DNA of 64,000 nt, taken from DASPLX01 sp035627375. Its GTDB lineage: Bacteria; Pseudomonadota; Gammaproteobacteria; Burkholderiales; Burkholderiaceae_D. The stretch spans positions 1 to 64,000 of the forward strand of contig DASPLX010000091.1 in assembly GCA_035627375.1 (NCBI GenBank). Direction: 5' to 3'. Of this stretch, positions 27,796 through 35,546 are shown one piece after another; position 1 is the first letter of the stretch; every line of letters begins with the position of its first letter. The notes below the pieces were generated by a model that saw only the letters and a list, made by a program, of their open reading frames with translations, was not told where the DNA came from and did no database searches. The translations under genes and the position numbers were made by a program.

Positions 27796-28782
27796 ATGGA
27801 CGCAAGCCGCGACCGCATCACCGCCGACGACATCCTCGACTGGCTGCAGCAGGGGCGCTTGCGCCGCGACGATCTGCCCGCCGCCTTGCGGCTAGCCGGC
27901 ATCACGCCCGGGCCGGCCGATTGGCTGCGCTTTCTCGATCGTTTGTGCCTGTGGGCGGGCGCGCTCTTGCTCGGTGCGGCGGCGATTTTCTTCCTGGCTT
28001 ACAACTGGCAAGAAATGGGGCGCTTCGCCAAGTTCGGCCTGGTCGAGCTCGCCATCCTTGCCGGCCTGGCGCTGTGCTGGCGGATCGGCGTGGACCGGGT
28101 CGCCGGCAAGGCGCTGCTGTTGGCGATCGCCTTGTTGCTGGGAGCCTTGCTGGCCCTGGTCGGGCAGATCTACCAGACCGGCGCGGATACCTTCGAATTG
28201 TTCGCCGCCTGGGCGGCGGTCGTGTTGCCGCTTGCCGCGGCCGGCCGCTTCGCCGCCTTGTGGCTGTTCTGGCTGGCCTTGCTCAACCTCGCCCTGGTGC
28301 TGTACTTCCAGACCTTCGGCATGCTGTTCGGCTGGATCTTCGATCCCGAAAGAATGCTGTGGGCCTTGTTCGCGCTCGATACCGCCGCCTTGTGCGTCTG
28401 GGAGGCGGCGTCCCGGAGCGGCGTGCCCTGGCTGCGGGAACGCTGGGCGGCGCGCGTTCTGGCGGTCGCCAGCGGCGGCCAGGCGACCGCGCTGGCGGTA
28501 TGGGCCATCGTCGATGCCGGATTCTCGCGGGCCGCGGCCGCGGCGGCTTACATGGCATGGATGGCGGGAGCCTATCTGTTCTATCGTTACCGGACGCGCG
28601 ATCTGTTCGTGCTGGCCGGCGGCGTACTGAGCGCGATCATCGTTGCGGCCGTATGGCTGTCGAAACAATGGCTGCGCCATGAAGCGGCGGGAGCGTATCT
28701 GCTGATCGGGCTGATCGTGATCGGCTTGTCGGCGGCCGGCGGCATCTGGTTGAAGGCTGTCGCCGCGGAGGATCGGACATGA
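27796..28782 (+). CDS. DUF2157 domain-containing polytopic membrane protein
   Basis: 328 aa, start at ATG 27796 with GGAAAGGG upstream. A short cytoplasmic N-terminus with ITADDILDWLQQGRL is followed by about ten hydrophobic segments; AAIFFLAYNWQEMG is the recognisable DUF2157 block, with GQIYQTGADTFELFAAWA in the next loop. No biochemical function is known to me. First of three genes that overlap start-to-stop, so the products probably form a complex or act together. Confidence 0.85.
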   Translation: MDASRDRITADDILDWLQQGRLRRDDLPAALRLAGITPGPADWLRFLDRLCLWAGALLLGAAAIFFLAYNWQEMGRFAKFGLVELAILAGLALCWRIGVDRVAGKALLLAIALLLGALLALVGQIYQTGADTFELFAAWAAVVLPLAAAGRFAALWLFWLALLNLALVLYFQTFGMLFGWIFDPERMLWALFALDTAALCVWEAASRSGVPWLRERWAARVLAVASGGQATALAVWAIVDAGFSRAAAAAAYMAWMAGAYLFYRYRTRDLFVLAGGVLSAIIVAAVWLSKQWLRHEAAGAYLLIGLIVIGLSAAGGIWLKAVAAEDRT

Positions 28783-29858
28783 CGGATATTTCACGGCAAG
28801 AGGCATGGCAGCGCTTGCTCCGGCACTCCCTGGTGGAGGGCGATCTGCTGCCAACGCCGGCGCCGCGTGCGCCGTGGTTCGTGCGCGTGATGCTCGGCGT
28901 CGCCGGCTGGATCGGCGCCTTGTTCCTGCTCGGCTTCGTGGGCGCCGCGTTCGCGTTCGTCATGAAAAGCGCGGCCGCGTCGTTCGTGCTGGGCGCCTTG
29001 TGCTGCGGCGGCGCCTATGCCGTGTTTCGGACGGCTCCGGAGCGCGATTTCGCGACCCAGTTCGGCCTGGCCGTGAGCCTGGCCGGGCAGGCGATGATCG
29101 CGACGGGCGTGTTCAAGGCCCTGGACCTCGACAAGGCGCCGGCTTACCTGATCATTTGCGCTATCGAAGCGCTGCTAGCCGGACTGATGCCGAATTTCAT
29201 CCATCGGCTCATCAGCGCATGGGCGGCGCTGGCCGCGTTGTGGTTCGGGTTGGCGCAGCTGGGAATCTACGGCGTCGCGCCGGCAATGGCGGCCGCCGCT
29301 TGCGCCGCGATCTGGTCTAGCGAAGCGCGCTGGGCCGATAATCCCGAAGTCTGGCGCCCGCTCGGCTACGGCGCGGCACTCGCTTTGCTCCAGATCGATG
29401 CCTGGTCGTTGTTCGATTCTCACGCCATGCCGCGCGCGGCCGCTTCCGCGAGCTGGCTGGCCGCGCATGCCGCCGCCGTCAACGCGGTATTGATCGGCGC
29501 GGTCTTGTCCTGGACGGTATGGCGCCTGCTCGCGGATCAGAGGGTTTCGCCATCGGGCAGGGCGGGGATGTCGGCTATCGCGGCGGCGCTGCTGCTGGCC
29601 GCAGTCTCGTCCGCGGCGCCCGGCATCGCCTCGGCGGCGCTGATCCTGTTGCTCGGCTTCGCCCGCGGCAATCGCTTGTTGATCGGGCTTGGCCTATGCG
29701 CGCTGGGCGGCTTTCTGTCGCACTATTACTATCAAATGCAGACCACCTTGTTGGTCAAATCGGCGGTATTGGCGGCGACCGGCTTTGCGCTGCTAGTCGC
29801 GCGGGCGGCGATGCGAAAATGGTTCGGCGCGAACGGCGCGGAGGGAACAAATGCATAA
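28779..29858 (+). CDS. DUF4401 domain-containing membrane protein
   Basis: 359 aa, about ten hydrophobic helices, N-terminal region with PWFVRVMLGVAGWIGALFLLGF. Start 28779 overlaps the preceding stop (ATGA) and has GGAGG at seven bases. The C-terminal residues are cytoplasmic and charged. Function unknown; this family regularly occurs with DUF2157 and GDYXXLXY proteins, as here. Stop overlaps the next start by eight bases. Confidence 0.85.
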   Translation: MTDISRQEAWQRLLRHSLVEGDLLPTPAPRAPWFVRVMLGVAGWIGALFLLGFVGAAFAFVMKSAAASFVLGALCCGGAYAVFRTAPERDFATQFGLAVSLAGQAMIATGVFKALDLDKAPAYLIICAIEALLAGLMPNFIHRLISAWAALAALWFGLAQLGIYGVAPAMAAAACAAIWSSEARWADNPEVWRPLGYGAALALLQIDAWSLFDSHAMPRAAASASWLAAHAAAVNAVLIGAVLSWTVWRLLADQRVSPSGRAGMSAIAAALLLAAVSSAAPGIASAALILLLGFARGNRLLIGLGLCALGGFLSHYYYQMQTTLLVKSAVLAATGFALLVARAAMRKWFGANGAEGTNA

Positions 29859-30378
29859 GCTGGTCGCGGTGCTGGCGACGCTGGCGGCCTTGGCGGCCGT
29901 CAATCTCAACATCCATGGCCGCGAGCGGCTGCTGGCGGAGGGGCGCGTGGTGTTGCTGGAACTGGCTCCCGTCGATCCGCGCTCATTGATGCAGGGCGAT
30001 TACATGGCCTTGCGCTTCCGGATCGCGAACGAGGCGTTCGGGCGCGATCGGCTCGGCGCCGCGAAGGATGGCCACATCGTCGCGAAAGTGGATGGCCGGG
30101 GCGTGGCGAGCTTCGCCCGCTTCGCCGACGCCGCCGTGCCGCTCGCCGCCGGCGAAGTGCTGCTGCGCTATCGCATCCGCGACCGCCAGCCGAAATTCGC
30201 GACCAATGCCTTCTTCTTCCAGGAGGGGCATGCCGACCGGTATCAGCATGCCCGTTACGGGGAGTTCCGGGTGGCGCCCGACGGCGACATGATCCTGACC
30301 GCCTTGCGGGACGCCGATTTCACTCTGCTCGGCAGGGCGGATGCGCCCGACGGCGCGGGCGGATCAGGGGGCCAGTAA
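29851..30378 (+). CDS. GDYXXLXY domain-containing protein
   Basis: 175 aa. N-terminal hydrophobic segment (LVAVLATLAALAAVNL) anchors it or exports it; the family motif appears as GDYMALRF (about residues 50-57) after ELAPVDPRSLMQ. The rest is soluble and probably periplasmic, with NAFFFQEGHADRY near the middle. SD GGAGGG. Third gene of the DUF2157/DUF4401 set. Its last 15 bases overlap the end of the convergent tolC gene. Function unknown. Confidence 0.85.
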   Translation: MHKLVAVLATLAALAAVNLNIHGRERLLAEGRVVLLELAPVDPRSLMQGDYMALRFRIANEAFGRDRLGAAKDGHIVAKVDGRGVASFARFADAAVPLAAGEVLLRYRIRDRQPKFATNAFFFQEGHADRYQHARYGEFRVAPDGDMILTALRDADFTLLGRADAPDGAGGSGGQ

Positions 30379-31686
30379 GGCATTGACCCGAACCAGGTCC
30401 TCTTCCTTCAGGCTGCCGGCAGCCGATTTCAAGCGCAGGCTGTTCATGATCGTGTCGTAACGCGCCTTCGACAGGTCGCGACGGGTCGAGTACAGCTGCT
30501 GCTGCGCATTCAGCACGTCGATGTTGATGCGCACGCCGACCTGGTAGCCCAGCTTGTTCGAATCGAGCGCGGATTGGCTCGAAATCTCGGCCGCCTCCAG
30601 GGCCTTCACCTGAGCCAGGCCGCTATTGACGCCGAGGAAGGCCTGGCGGGCGCCTTGCGCAGCCATGCGGCGCGTGTTTTCCAGGTCGGATCGCGCCTTG
30701 TCTTCCAGGGCGATCGACTCGCGCACCTTGCTCGTCACCGCGAAGCCGGAGAACAGCGGAATCGACCATGACACGCCGATGGTGTTGGTGTTCGTTCTGG
30801 CGGTGCCGGGGCCGGTCGTGGACGGACCGTAAGTGTGCTTGCGTTCAGCGAACGCATCGACCGTCGGCATGTGGTTCGCGCGATTGCGGCTGATTTCGCG
30901 CTGCGCGATCTCGAGCGCCAATTGCTGGCCGACGACGCCGTAGTTCTGTTGTTCCGCGCTTTGCACCCACTTGTCCACTTGCGCCGGTTCCGGTGCGCTC
31001 AATTTCACGCCCGGCTTCAGCGCGGCCAGGTCCGCGGGCGGCTTGCCGATGATCTGCTGCAGCGCCGTGCGCTTGATCGCGAGGTCGTTCTGCGCGGCGA
31101 GCTCCTGGGCCACGGACAGATCGTAGCGGGCCTGCGCTTCATGGGTATCGGTGATGGTCGAGGTGCCGACTTCGAAGTTGCGCTTGGCGGCGGCGAGCTG
31201 TTCGGTGATCGCCGCCTTCTGCGCCTGCACGGTCGCCAAGGCATCCTGCGCCGCCAGCACGTCGAAATAGGCTTGCGAGACGCGAATGATCAAATCCTGC
31301 TGGGCTTGCGCGAATTGCGCTTCGGCCGCAGCCGTCGCCAGTTTGCCCTGCTGGTACTGCTGCCAATTGCCCCAGCGGAACAGCGGCTGCGAGAGCGAGA
31401 TCGTATAGCTGTTGCCGCTGTAGTCGCGGCCGCTGGTCACCCCGCCGATGGTGGTGGTGGTCTCGGTATCGACGCGCGAATAACCGCCGGAGGCGCCGAT
31501 GGTCGGCAACAGGCCGGCGCGCCCTTGCGTTTCCTTTTCCTGGCCGGCCGCCAGCGCGGCGCGCGCGCTGGCGAATTGCGCGTCGTTGGCGAGCGCTTCC
31601 TTGTACACCTGCAGCAGATCGACCGCGTGCGCGTTCAGCGAGAGGAAGGTGCTGGCAACGAACGTGGCAATGAGTGACTTGCGCAT
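30364..31686 (-). CDS. tolC: TolC family outer membrane channel protein
   Basis: Trimeric outer-membrane exit duct for efflux and type I secretion. 440 aa with signal peptide (cleavage near AHA-VDLL), then two structurally repeated halves of coiled helices and beta strands; the block DLLQVYKEALANDAQFASARAAL is typical of the first repeat. Located downstream of pcm-like and rhodanese genes as in other betaproteobacteria. Not in the RND operon at 18427-22778 but a plausible partner for it. Convergent overlap with the GDYXXLXY gene. Confidence 0.93.
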   Translation of the reverse strand: MRKSLIATFVASTFLSLNAHAVDLLQVYKEALANDAQFASARAALAAGQEKETQGRAGLLPTIGASGGYSRVDTETTTTIGGVTSGRDYSGNSYTISLSQPLFRWGNWQQYQQGKLATAAAEAQFAQAQQDLIIRVSQAYFDVLAAQDALATVQAQKAAITEQLAAAKRNFEVGTSTITDTHEAQARYDLSVAQELAAQNDLAIKRTALQQIIGKPPADLAALKPGVKLSAPEPAQVDKWVQSAEQQNYGVVGQQLALEIAQREISRNRANHMPTVDAFAERKHTYGPSTTGPGTARTNTNTIGVSWSIPLFSGFAVTSKVRESIALEDKARSDLENTRRMAAQGARQAFLGVNSGLAQVKALEAAEISSQSALDSNKLGYQVGVRINIDVLNAQQQLYSTRRDLSKARYDTIMNSLRLKSAAGSLKEEDLVRVNALLAP

Positions 31687-31732
31687 TGATTTCTCCGATG
31701 GAGTTGTTTGAATTGACGGGAGTGGAATCGGA

Positions 31733-32056
31733 TCAGTAAGTCGGCATCCTACTGTCGACCTGCAGCGCCCAGGCGTGGACGCCGCCGGCCAGGTTGGCTA
31801 CCTCGGAAAAGCCGCGATCATCGAGGAAGGCCGCCACTTGCGCGCTGCGCACTCCGTGATGGCAGATGCAGACGATGGCCGCCGTTTCATCCAATTCGGC
31901 ATAGCGCGCGGGCACCGTATCCATCGGCATCGCCACCGCGCCGTCGATGTGGCAGATCTCGAATTCCCACGGTTCGCGCACGTCCAGCAGGACAGGCTTG
32001 GCGCGCGAGTCGTCGGCGATCCAGGAGGCCAGTTCGGGGGCGGTGATGTGCATCAT
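31733..32056 (-). CDS. Rhodanese-like domain protein (single domain)
   Basis: 107-aa sulfurtransferase-type protein. The active-site loop is CHHGVRS, a Cys followed by five residues ending in Arg/Ser, so the catalytic Cys is present. LLDVREPWEFEICHIDGA and the C-terminal ANLAGGVHAWALQVD are typical of GlpE/YgaP-like domains. Start 32056 (MMHITAPEL) is preferred over a TTG at 32092. Lies 36 bases after the pcm-like gene and 46 before tolC; probably one operon. Sulfur acceptor unknown. Confidence 0.88.
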   Translation of the reverse strand: MMHITAPELASWIADDSRAKPVLLDVREPWEFEICHIDGAVAMPMDTVPARYAELDETAAIVCICHHGVRSAQVAAFLDDRGFSEVANLAGGVHAWALQVDSRMPTY

Positions 32057-32092
32057 TCCAGTAATGATCGGTTGACTAAACTCGGTCCCCAA

Positions 32093-32758
32093 TCAAAATT
32101 TAAAATGCGACGGCGTCTGCGCATTGCGCAGGGGCTTGACGCAGGTCTCGAACAGCTTGACCGTGTTGTAGGCGACTTCAGAGGTGCGCGTGATCAGTTC
32201 CGCGCTCATGACCGGCGCTTCGCCGACGATGGCGACGATGCGCCCGCCGACCTTGACCTGCTGCAGGAAGGCCTGCGGCAGCACCGGCAGCGAGCCGGAA
32301 ACGATGATCACGTCGTAGGGGGAGCCATTGGCGCCGGATACGCTCCAGCCCTGGGCGCCGTCGCCGAGCGCGACGCTGACGTTGTCGATGCCGTAGTCGG
32401 CCAGGTTCTTCTCGGCCAGCGCTTTCAATTCGGGTTCGATCTCGACCGTGGTCACGTGGCGCGCCTTGTAGGCGAGCAGCGCGGCCATGTAGCCGGAGCC
32501 GGCGCCGATCTCGAGCACGTTCTCATGCTTCTTGATAGCGGCGTCCTGCAGGATGCGCGCCTCGAGTTTCGGCGCCAGCATGTTCTGGCCGCAGGGCAGG
32601 GGAATCTCGGTATCCATGAAGGCCAGGCTCTTGTAGGCGGCCGGCACGAAGGCTTCGCGCTTGACGACCATCAGCAGGTTGAGCACGTCCAGATCCAGCA
32701 CGTCCCACGGGCGAATCTGCTGCTCGATCATGTTGAAGCGGGCTTTTTCGATATTCAT
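32093..32758 (-). CDS. Protein-L-isoaspartate O-methyltransferase family protein (active-site loop altered)
   Basis: SAM-dependent methyltransferase, 221 aa from ATG 32758 (MNIEKARFNMIEQQIRPW). SAM-binding motif VLEIGAGSGYMAALL is clear. In genuine PCM enzymes the loop reads roughly GQTIS with a catalytic Ser; here the aligned stretch is PLPCGQNMLAP, lacking that Ser. It may therefore not repair isoaspartate and could have another role. First gene of a likely pcm-rhodanese-tolC operon. Confidence 0.85.
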   Translation of the reverse strand: MNIEKARFNMIEQQIRPWDVLDLDVLNLLMVVKREAFVPAAYKSLAFMDTEIPLPCGQNMLAPKLEARILQDAAIKKHENVLEIGAGSGYMAALLAYKARHVTTVEIEPELKALAEKNLADYGIDNVSVALGDGAQGWSVSGANGSPYDVIIVSGSLPVLPQAFLQQVKVGGRIVAIVGEAPVMSAELITRTSEVAYNTVKLFETCVKPLRNAQTPSHFKF

Positions 32759-32956
32759 GGCTAAGACTCGATGGCAAAAAACCGACATTTTATCGTTGAT
32801 TCGGCGTCCGATTCCTTCTCCTGCACCAATCTGCCGGCACCTCGTTCAGCCGCGCCATGTTACCTGCAAGTCCTGGCTGCTGCGGACACGATGCGACGAC
32901 TTGCCGAATTCGCGGCATGAATGCGCAAAAAAACAGGGTGGACGTCGCCGGGGCAC

Positions 32957-33604
32957 TCACTCCGCGCGCTTTAGCATGCCGTTCAGCAGCAGGTCGGAAT
33001 AGCACTGCAAATACTTCTCGGCGTCGATCGGCTCGGGCCGGCACGCCGTGAACGAATGCTTCCACATCATCAGCATGAGCATCGGCGCGATCACGACATT
33101 CATCATCTGCGCCGTATCCATCGGACGGAACTCGCCGCTGTCGATCCCGCGTTGCAGCACGCTGATGACCATGCTGTTGGCGCGCGAGATCACTTCTTCA
33201 TAATAGAATGCCGCCACTTCCGGGAAATTGCTGGATTCCGCCATGATCAGCTTGGGCAGGCCGGACAATTGCGTATTTCCGACCCGCTCCCACCAGCCTT
33301 TCAAGATGTCGCGGAGCAGATCGGCGGCCGATCCCTGATAATGTGCGATGATGTTTTCGGCTTGATCGAGGGCCGGCACCATGTTTTCCCGGACGACCGC
33401 CTTGAACAGCTCTTCCTTGTTCGCGAAATAGAGATAGAGGGTGCCTTTCGATACCCCCGCCCGCGCGGCAACGTCGTCCAGGCGCGTGGCGGCATAACCG
33501 CGTTCGACGAACAGGTCGAGCGCGGCGGCAAGCAATTCCTGCGGACGAGCCTCCTTGCGGCGCGTCCAGCGCGGCAGCTTGGCTTTGACAGGGCACAAAG
33601 TCAT
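32957..33604 (-). CDS. TetR/AcrR family transcriptional regulator
   Basis: 215 aa. N-terminal helix-turn-helix DDVAARAGVSKGTLYLYFANKEELF (shown in parts: DDVAARAGVSKG, TLYLYFANKEE). C-terminal ligand-binding domain of TetR_C type, with FPEVAAFYYEEVI. Start 33604 (MTLCPVKAK). A 14-base inverted repeat is 18 bases upstream and is likely its own operator. Ligand and other targets unknown; nearby tolC or the RND operon are candidates, but no copy of the site was seen in front of them. Confidence 0.92.
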   Translation of the reverse strand: MTLCPVKAKLPRWTRRKEARPQELLAAALDLFVERGYAATRLDDVAARAGVSKGTLYLYFANKEELFKAVVRENMVPALDQAENIIAHYQGSAADLLRDILKGWWERVGNTQLSGLPKLIMAESSNFPEVAAFYYEEVISRANSMVISVLQRGIDSGEFRPMDTAQMMNVVIAPMLMLMMWKHSFTACRPEPIDAEKYLQCYSDLLLNGMLKRAE

Positions 33605-33622
33605 GGCAAAACACAATAACTA

Positions 33623-33636
33623 ACTGATGAGTCAGT
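33623..33636. promoter_or_regulatory. TetR-type operator, ACTGA-N4-TCAGT
   Basis: Perfect inverted repeat ACTGA (33623-33627), TGAG, TCAGT (33632-33636), 18 bases before the TetR start codon. The form TGACTCATCAGT on the minus strand is like known operators of this regulator class. Autoregulation is inferred. Confidence 0.6.
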
Positions 33637-33738
33637 AATATAAGCGGCAATTGCTGCGGCGTCAAGGCGGAAGTGCCGGTAAGTATTTGTAAACATGATC
33701 AAAATTGTCTCCATGAGAGTGCGATCCGCGGCGGATTC

Positions 33739-34002
33739 ATGATTCAAACGACATGCAGGGCGGGCTGCGGAGCTTGTTGCATCGCCCCGTCGATTTCTTC
33801 GCCGATTCCCGGCATGCCCAACGGCAAGCCGGCCGGTGTGCGCTGCATCCAGCTCGACGAGGACAACCGTTGCCGGATTTTCGGGCGTCCCGAACGGCCG
33901 GGCGTCTGTGGCAGCCTAAAACCATCGGACGAGATGTGCGGTCAAACCCGCGAGTATGCCTTGACTTACCTCGCGCGCCTGGATTACCTGACCTCCGTAT
34001 GA
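33739..34002 (+). CDS. YkgJ family cysteine cluster protein
   Basis: 87-aa small protein with a putative zinc/iron-binding cysteine cluster: CRAGCGACC near the N-terminus, then CIQLDEDNRCRIF and VCGSLKPSDEMCG. Start at ATG 33739 (MIQTTCRAG); upstream codons lack conservation. Its stop overlaps the next start (ATGA). Biochemical role unknown; the family is often called CxxCxxCC. Confidence 0.85.
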   Translation: MIQTTCRAGCGACCIAPSISSPIPGMPNGKPAGVRCIQLDEDNRCRIFGRPERPGVCGSLKPSDEMCGQTREYALTYLARLDYLTSV

Positions 34003-34583
34003 TTCCGCTTCCCGACAGAATAGCGCTGCTCTGCCGAAAAACAGCCGGCGTATTGCTTTTCGCGGGAATCGGACTGTTCCTCGCCGCCTGCGCGGGCATG
34101 ATGGGACCGCGCGAAGTCGACCTTCCCTTGTATCGCCTGCAGGAAGCCCTGAATCGCAAACTTCCATTCAATAACCGCTATCTCGACCTGCTCGATATCA
34201 AGGTCGCCAATCCACGGTTGTCGCTCCAACCGGGCACCAACCGCGTCTTGATCGCGCTCGATGCGACGGCGGCGCCGCCGTTTCTGAGCCAAGCGTGGAA
34301 GGGCCGTTTCGCTCTCTCCGGCAGCTTGCGCTACGATCCCGGCCGCAACGCCATCATGCTGGCCGAGCCGCGCGTGGAAAATGCCGCCTTCGACGGCATC
34401 GATCCCGCCTATAACCGTCACATCGCGAAGGTCGGCGGCTTGCTGGCCGAACAATTGCTGAAGGATACGCCGCTCCATACCTTCGGTCCGGACGATTTTC
34501 GCTACGGCGGGAGCCGCTTCATTCCGACCCAAATCGTCGCCAAGGCAAACGGACTCGTGGTAACCTTCGAGCCTGTCAGATAG
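33999..34583 (+). CDS. DUF1439 domain-containing lipoprotein
   Basis: 194 aa with a lipoprotein signal: hydrophobic segment LLFAGIGLFLAAC with the acylated Cys near residue 30. The mature part (DLPLYRLQEALNRKLPFN, then NPRLSLQPGTNRV and GSLRYDP) fits DUF1439/YceB-like outer-membrane lipoproteins thought to bind lipid. Coupled to the YkgJ-type gene by ATGA. The transcript probably ends at the terminator at 34648. Confidence 0.82.
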   Translation: MIPLPDRIALLCRKTAGVLLFAGIGLFLAACAGMMGPREVDLPLYRLQEALNRKLPFNNRYLDLLDIKVANPRLSLQPGTNRVLIALDATAAPPFLSQAWKGRFALSGSLRYDPGRNAIMLAEPRVENAAFDGIDPAYNRHIAKVGGLLAEQLLKDTPLHTFGPDDFRYGGSRFIPTQIVAKANGLVVTFEPVR

Positions 34584-34647
34584 CGGGCGCAACAGTCCAA
34601 CACGGCTCGCTCGCACGATATTTCGCAGCAGCAATCCCAGACTTCCG

Positions 34648-34671
34648 CCCCGCCGGCCCGGCGGGGTTTTT
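34648..34671 (+). terminator. Rho-independent terminator after the DUF1439 gene
   Basis: CCCCGCCG (34648-34655) pairs with CGGCGGGG (34659-34666) around a three-base loop and is followed by five T. About 65 bases after the DUF1439 stop and 32 before the uppP start. Confidence 0.88.
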
Positions 34672-34702
34672 ATTGACTCCCATCCGCATTGTTTTTCTGC
34701 AC

Positions 34703-35536
34703 ATGGATCTTGTTCTTGCAGCCAAGGCGCTCGTCATGGGCATCGTCGAAGGCTTGACTGAGTTCTTGCCGATTTCCTCGACCGGCCATTTGATTCTGGC
34801 GGGCAGTTTGTTGAACTTCACCGGCGAAAAGGTCAAGGTGTTCGAGATCGTGATCCAGACCGGCGCGATCCTGGCCGTGTGCTGGGAATTCCGGGCGAAG
34901 ATCCTGGCGGTGTTGTCGGGCCTGTTCCGCGATCCGAAGGCCGCGCGCTTCATCATCAATCTGCTCATCGCGTTCGCTCCCGCCGCTGCTCTCGGCTTCG
35001 TGTTCGGCAAGAGCATCAAGCAGGTATTGTTCGCGCCGGTGCCGGTCGCGCTCGCCTTCATCGGCGGCGGCTTGATCATCCTGTTCGTCGAACGCCGCCA
35101 CAAGAGCAATCCGGCGGTGGCACGCGTGGATTCGGTCGACGACATGACGGCGCTCGATGCGCTGAAGGTCGGTCTGGCACAGGCGTTCGCGCTGGTGCCC
35201 GGTACCAGCCGCTCCGGCGCGACGATCATCGGCGGCATGCTGTTCGGGTTGTCGCGCAAGGCGGCGACCGAGTTTTCCTTTTTCCTGGCGATCCCGACGC
35301 TGCTGTCGGCGACGGTCTATTCGCTGTACAAGGAGCGCGCATTGCTGTCGGCGGCCGACATCCCGGTATTCGGCATCGGCATGGCCGCGGCCTTCGTGTC
35401 CGCTTTCCTGTGCGTGCGCTGGCTGCTGCGCTACATCAGCACGCACGACTTCAGCGCCTTCGCCTGGTACCGTATCGCTTTCGGCTTGATCGTTCTTGCA
35501 ACCTCGTATTTCCAGCTCGTCGCCTGGGCCGGCTGA
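34703..35536 (+). CDS. uppP: Undecaprenyl-diphosphatase UppP/BacA
   Basis: Dephosphorylates undecaprenyl diphosphate on the periplasmic side, recycling the lipid carrier for peptidoglycan and O-polysaccharide; overproduction confers bacitracin resistance in homologues. 277 aa with about eight TM helices. Catalytic motifs: EGLTEFLPISSTGHL near the N-terminus and PGTSRSGATI mid-protein. Start ATG 34703; a TTG at 34673 in the terminator tail is rejected. recQ follows after ten bases. Confidence 0.96.
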   Translation: MDLVLAAKALVMGIVEGLTEFLPISSTGHLILAGSLLNFTGEKVKVFEIVIQTGAILAVCWEFRAKILAVLSGLFRDPKAARFIINLLIAFAPAAALGFVFGKSIKQVLFAPVPVALAFIGGGLIILFVERRHKSNPAVARVDSVDDMTALDALKVGLAQAFALVPGTSRSGATIIGGMLFGLSRKAATEFSFFLAIPTLLSATVYSLYKERALLSAADIPVFGIGMAAAFVSAFLCVRWLLRYISTHDFSAFAWYRIAFGLIVLATSYFQLVAWAG

Positions 35537-35546
35537 AGACGCAACG

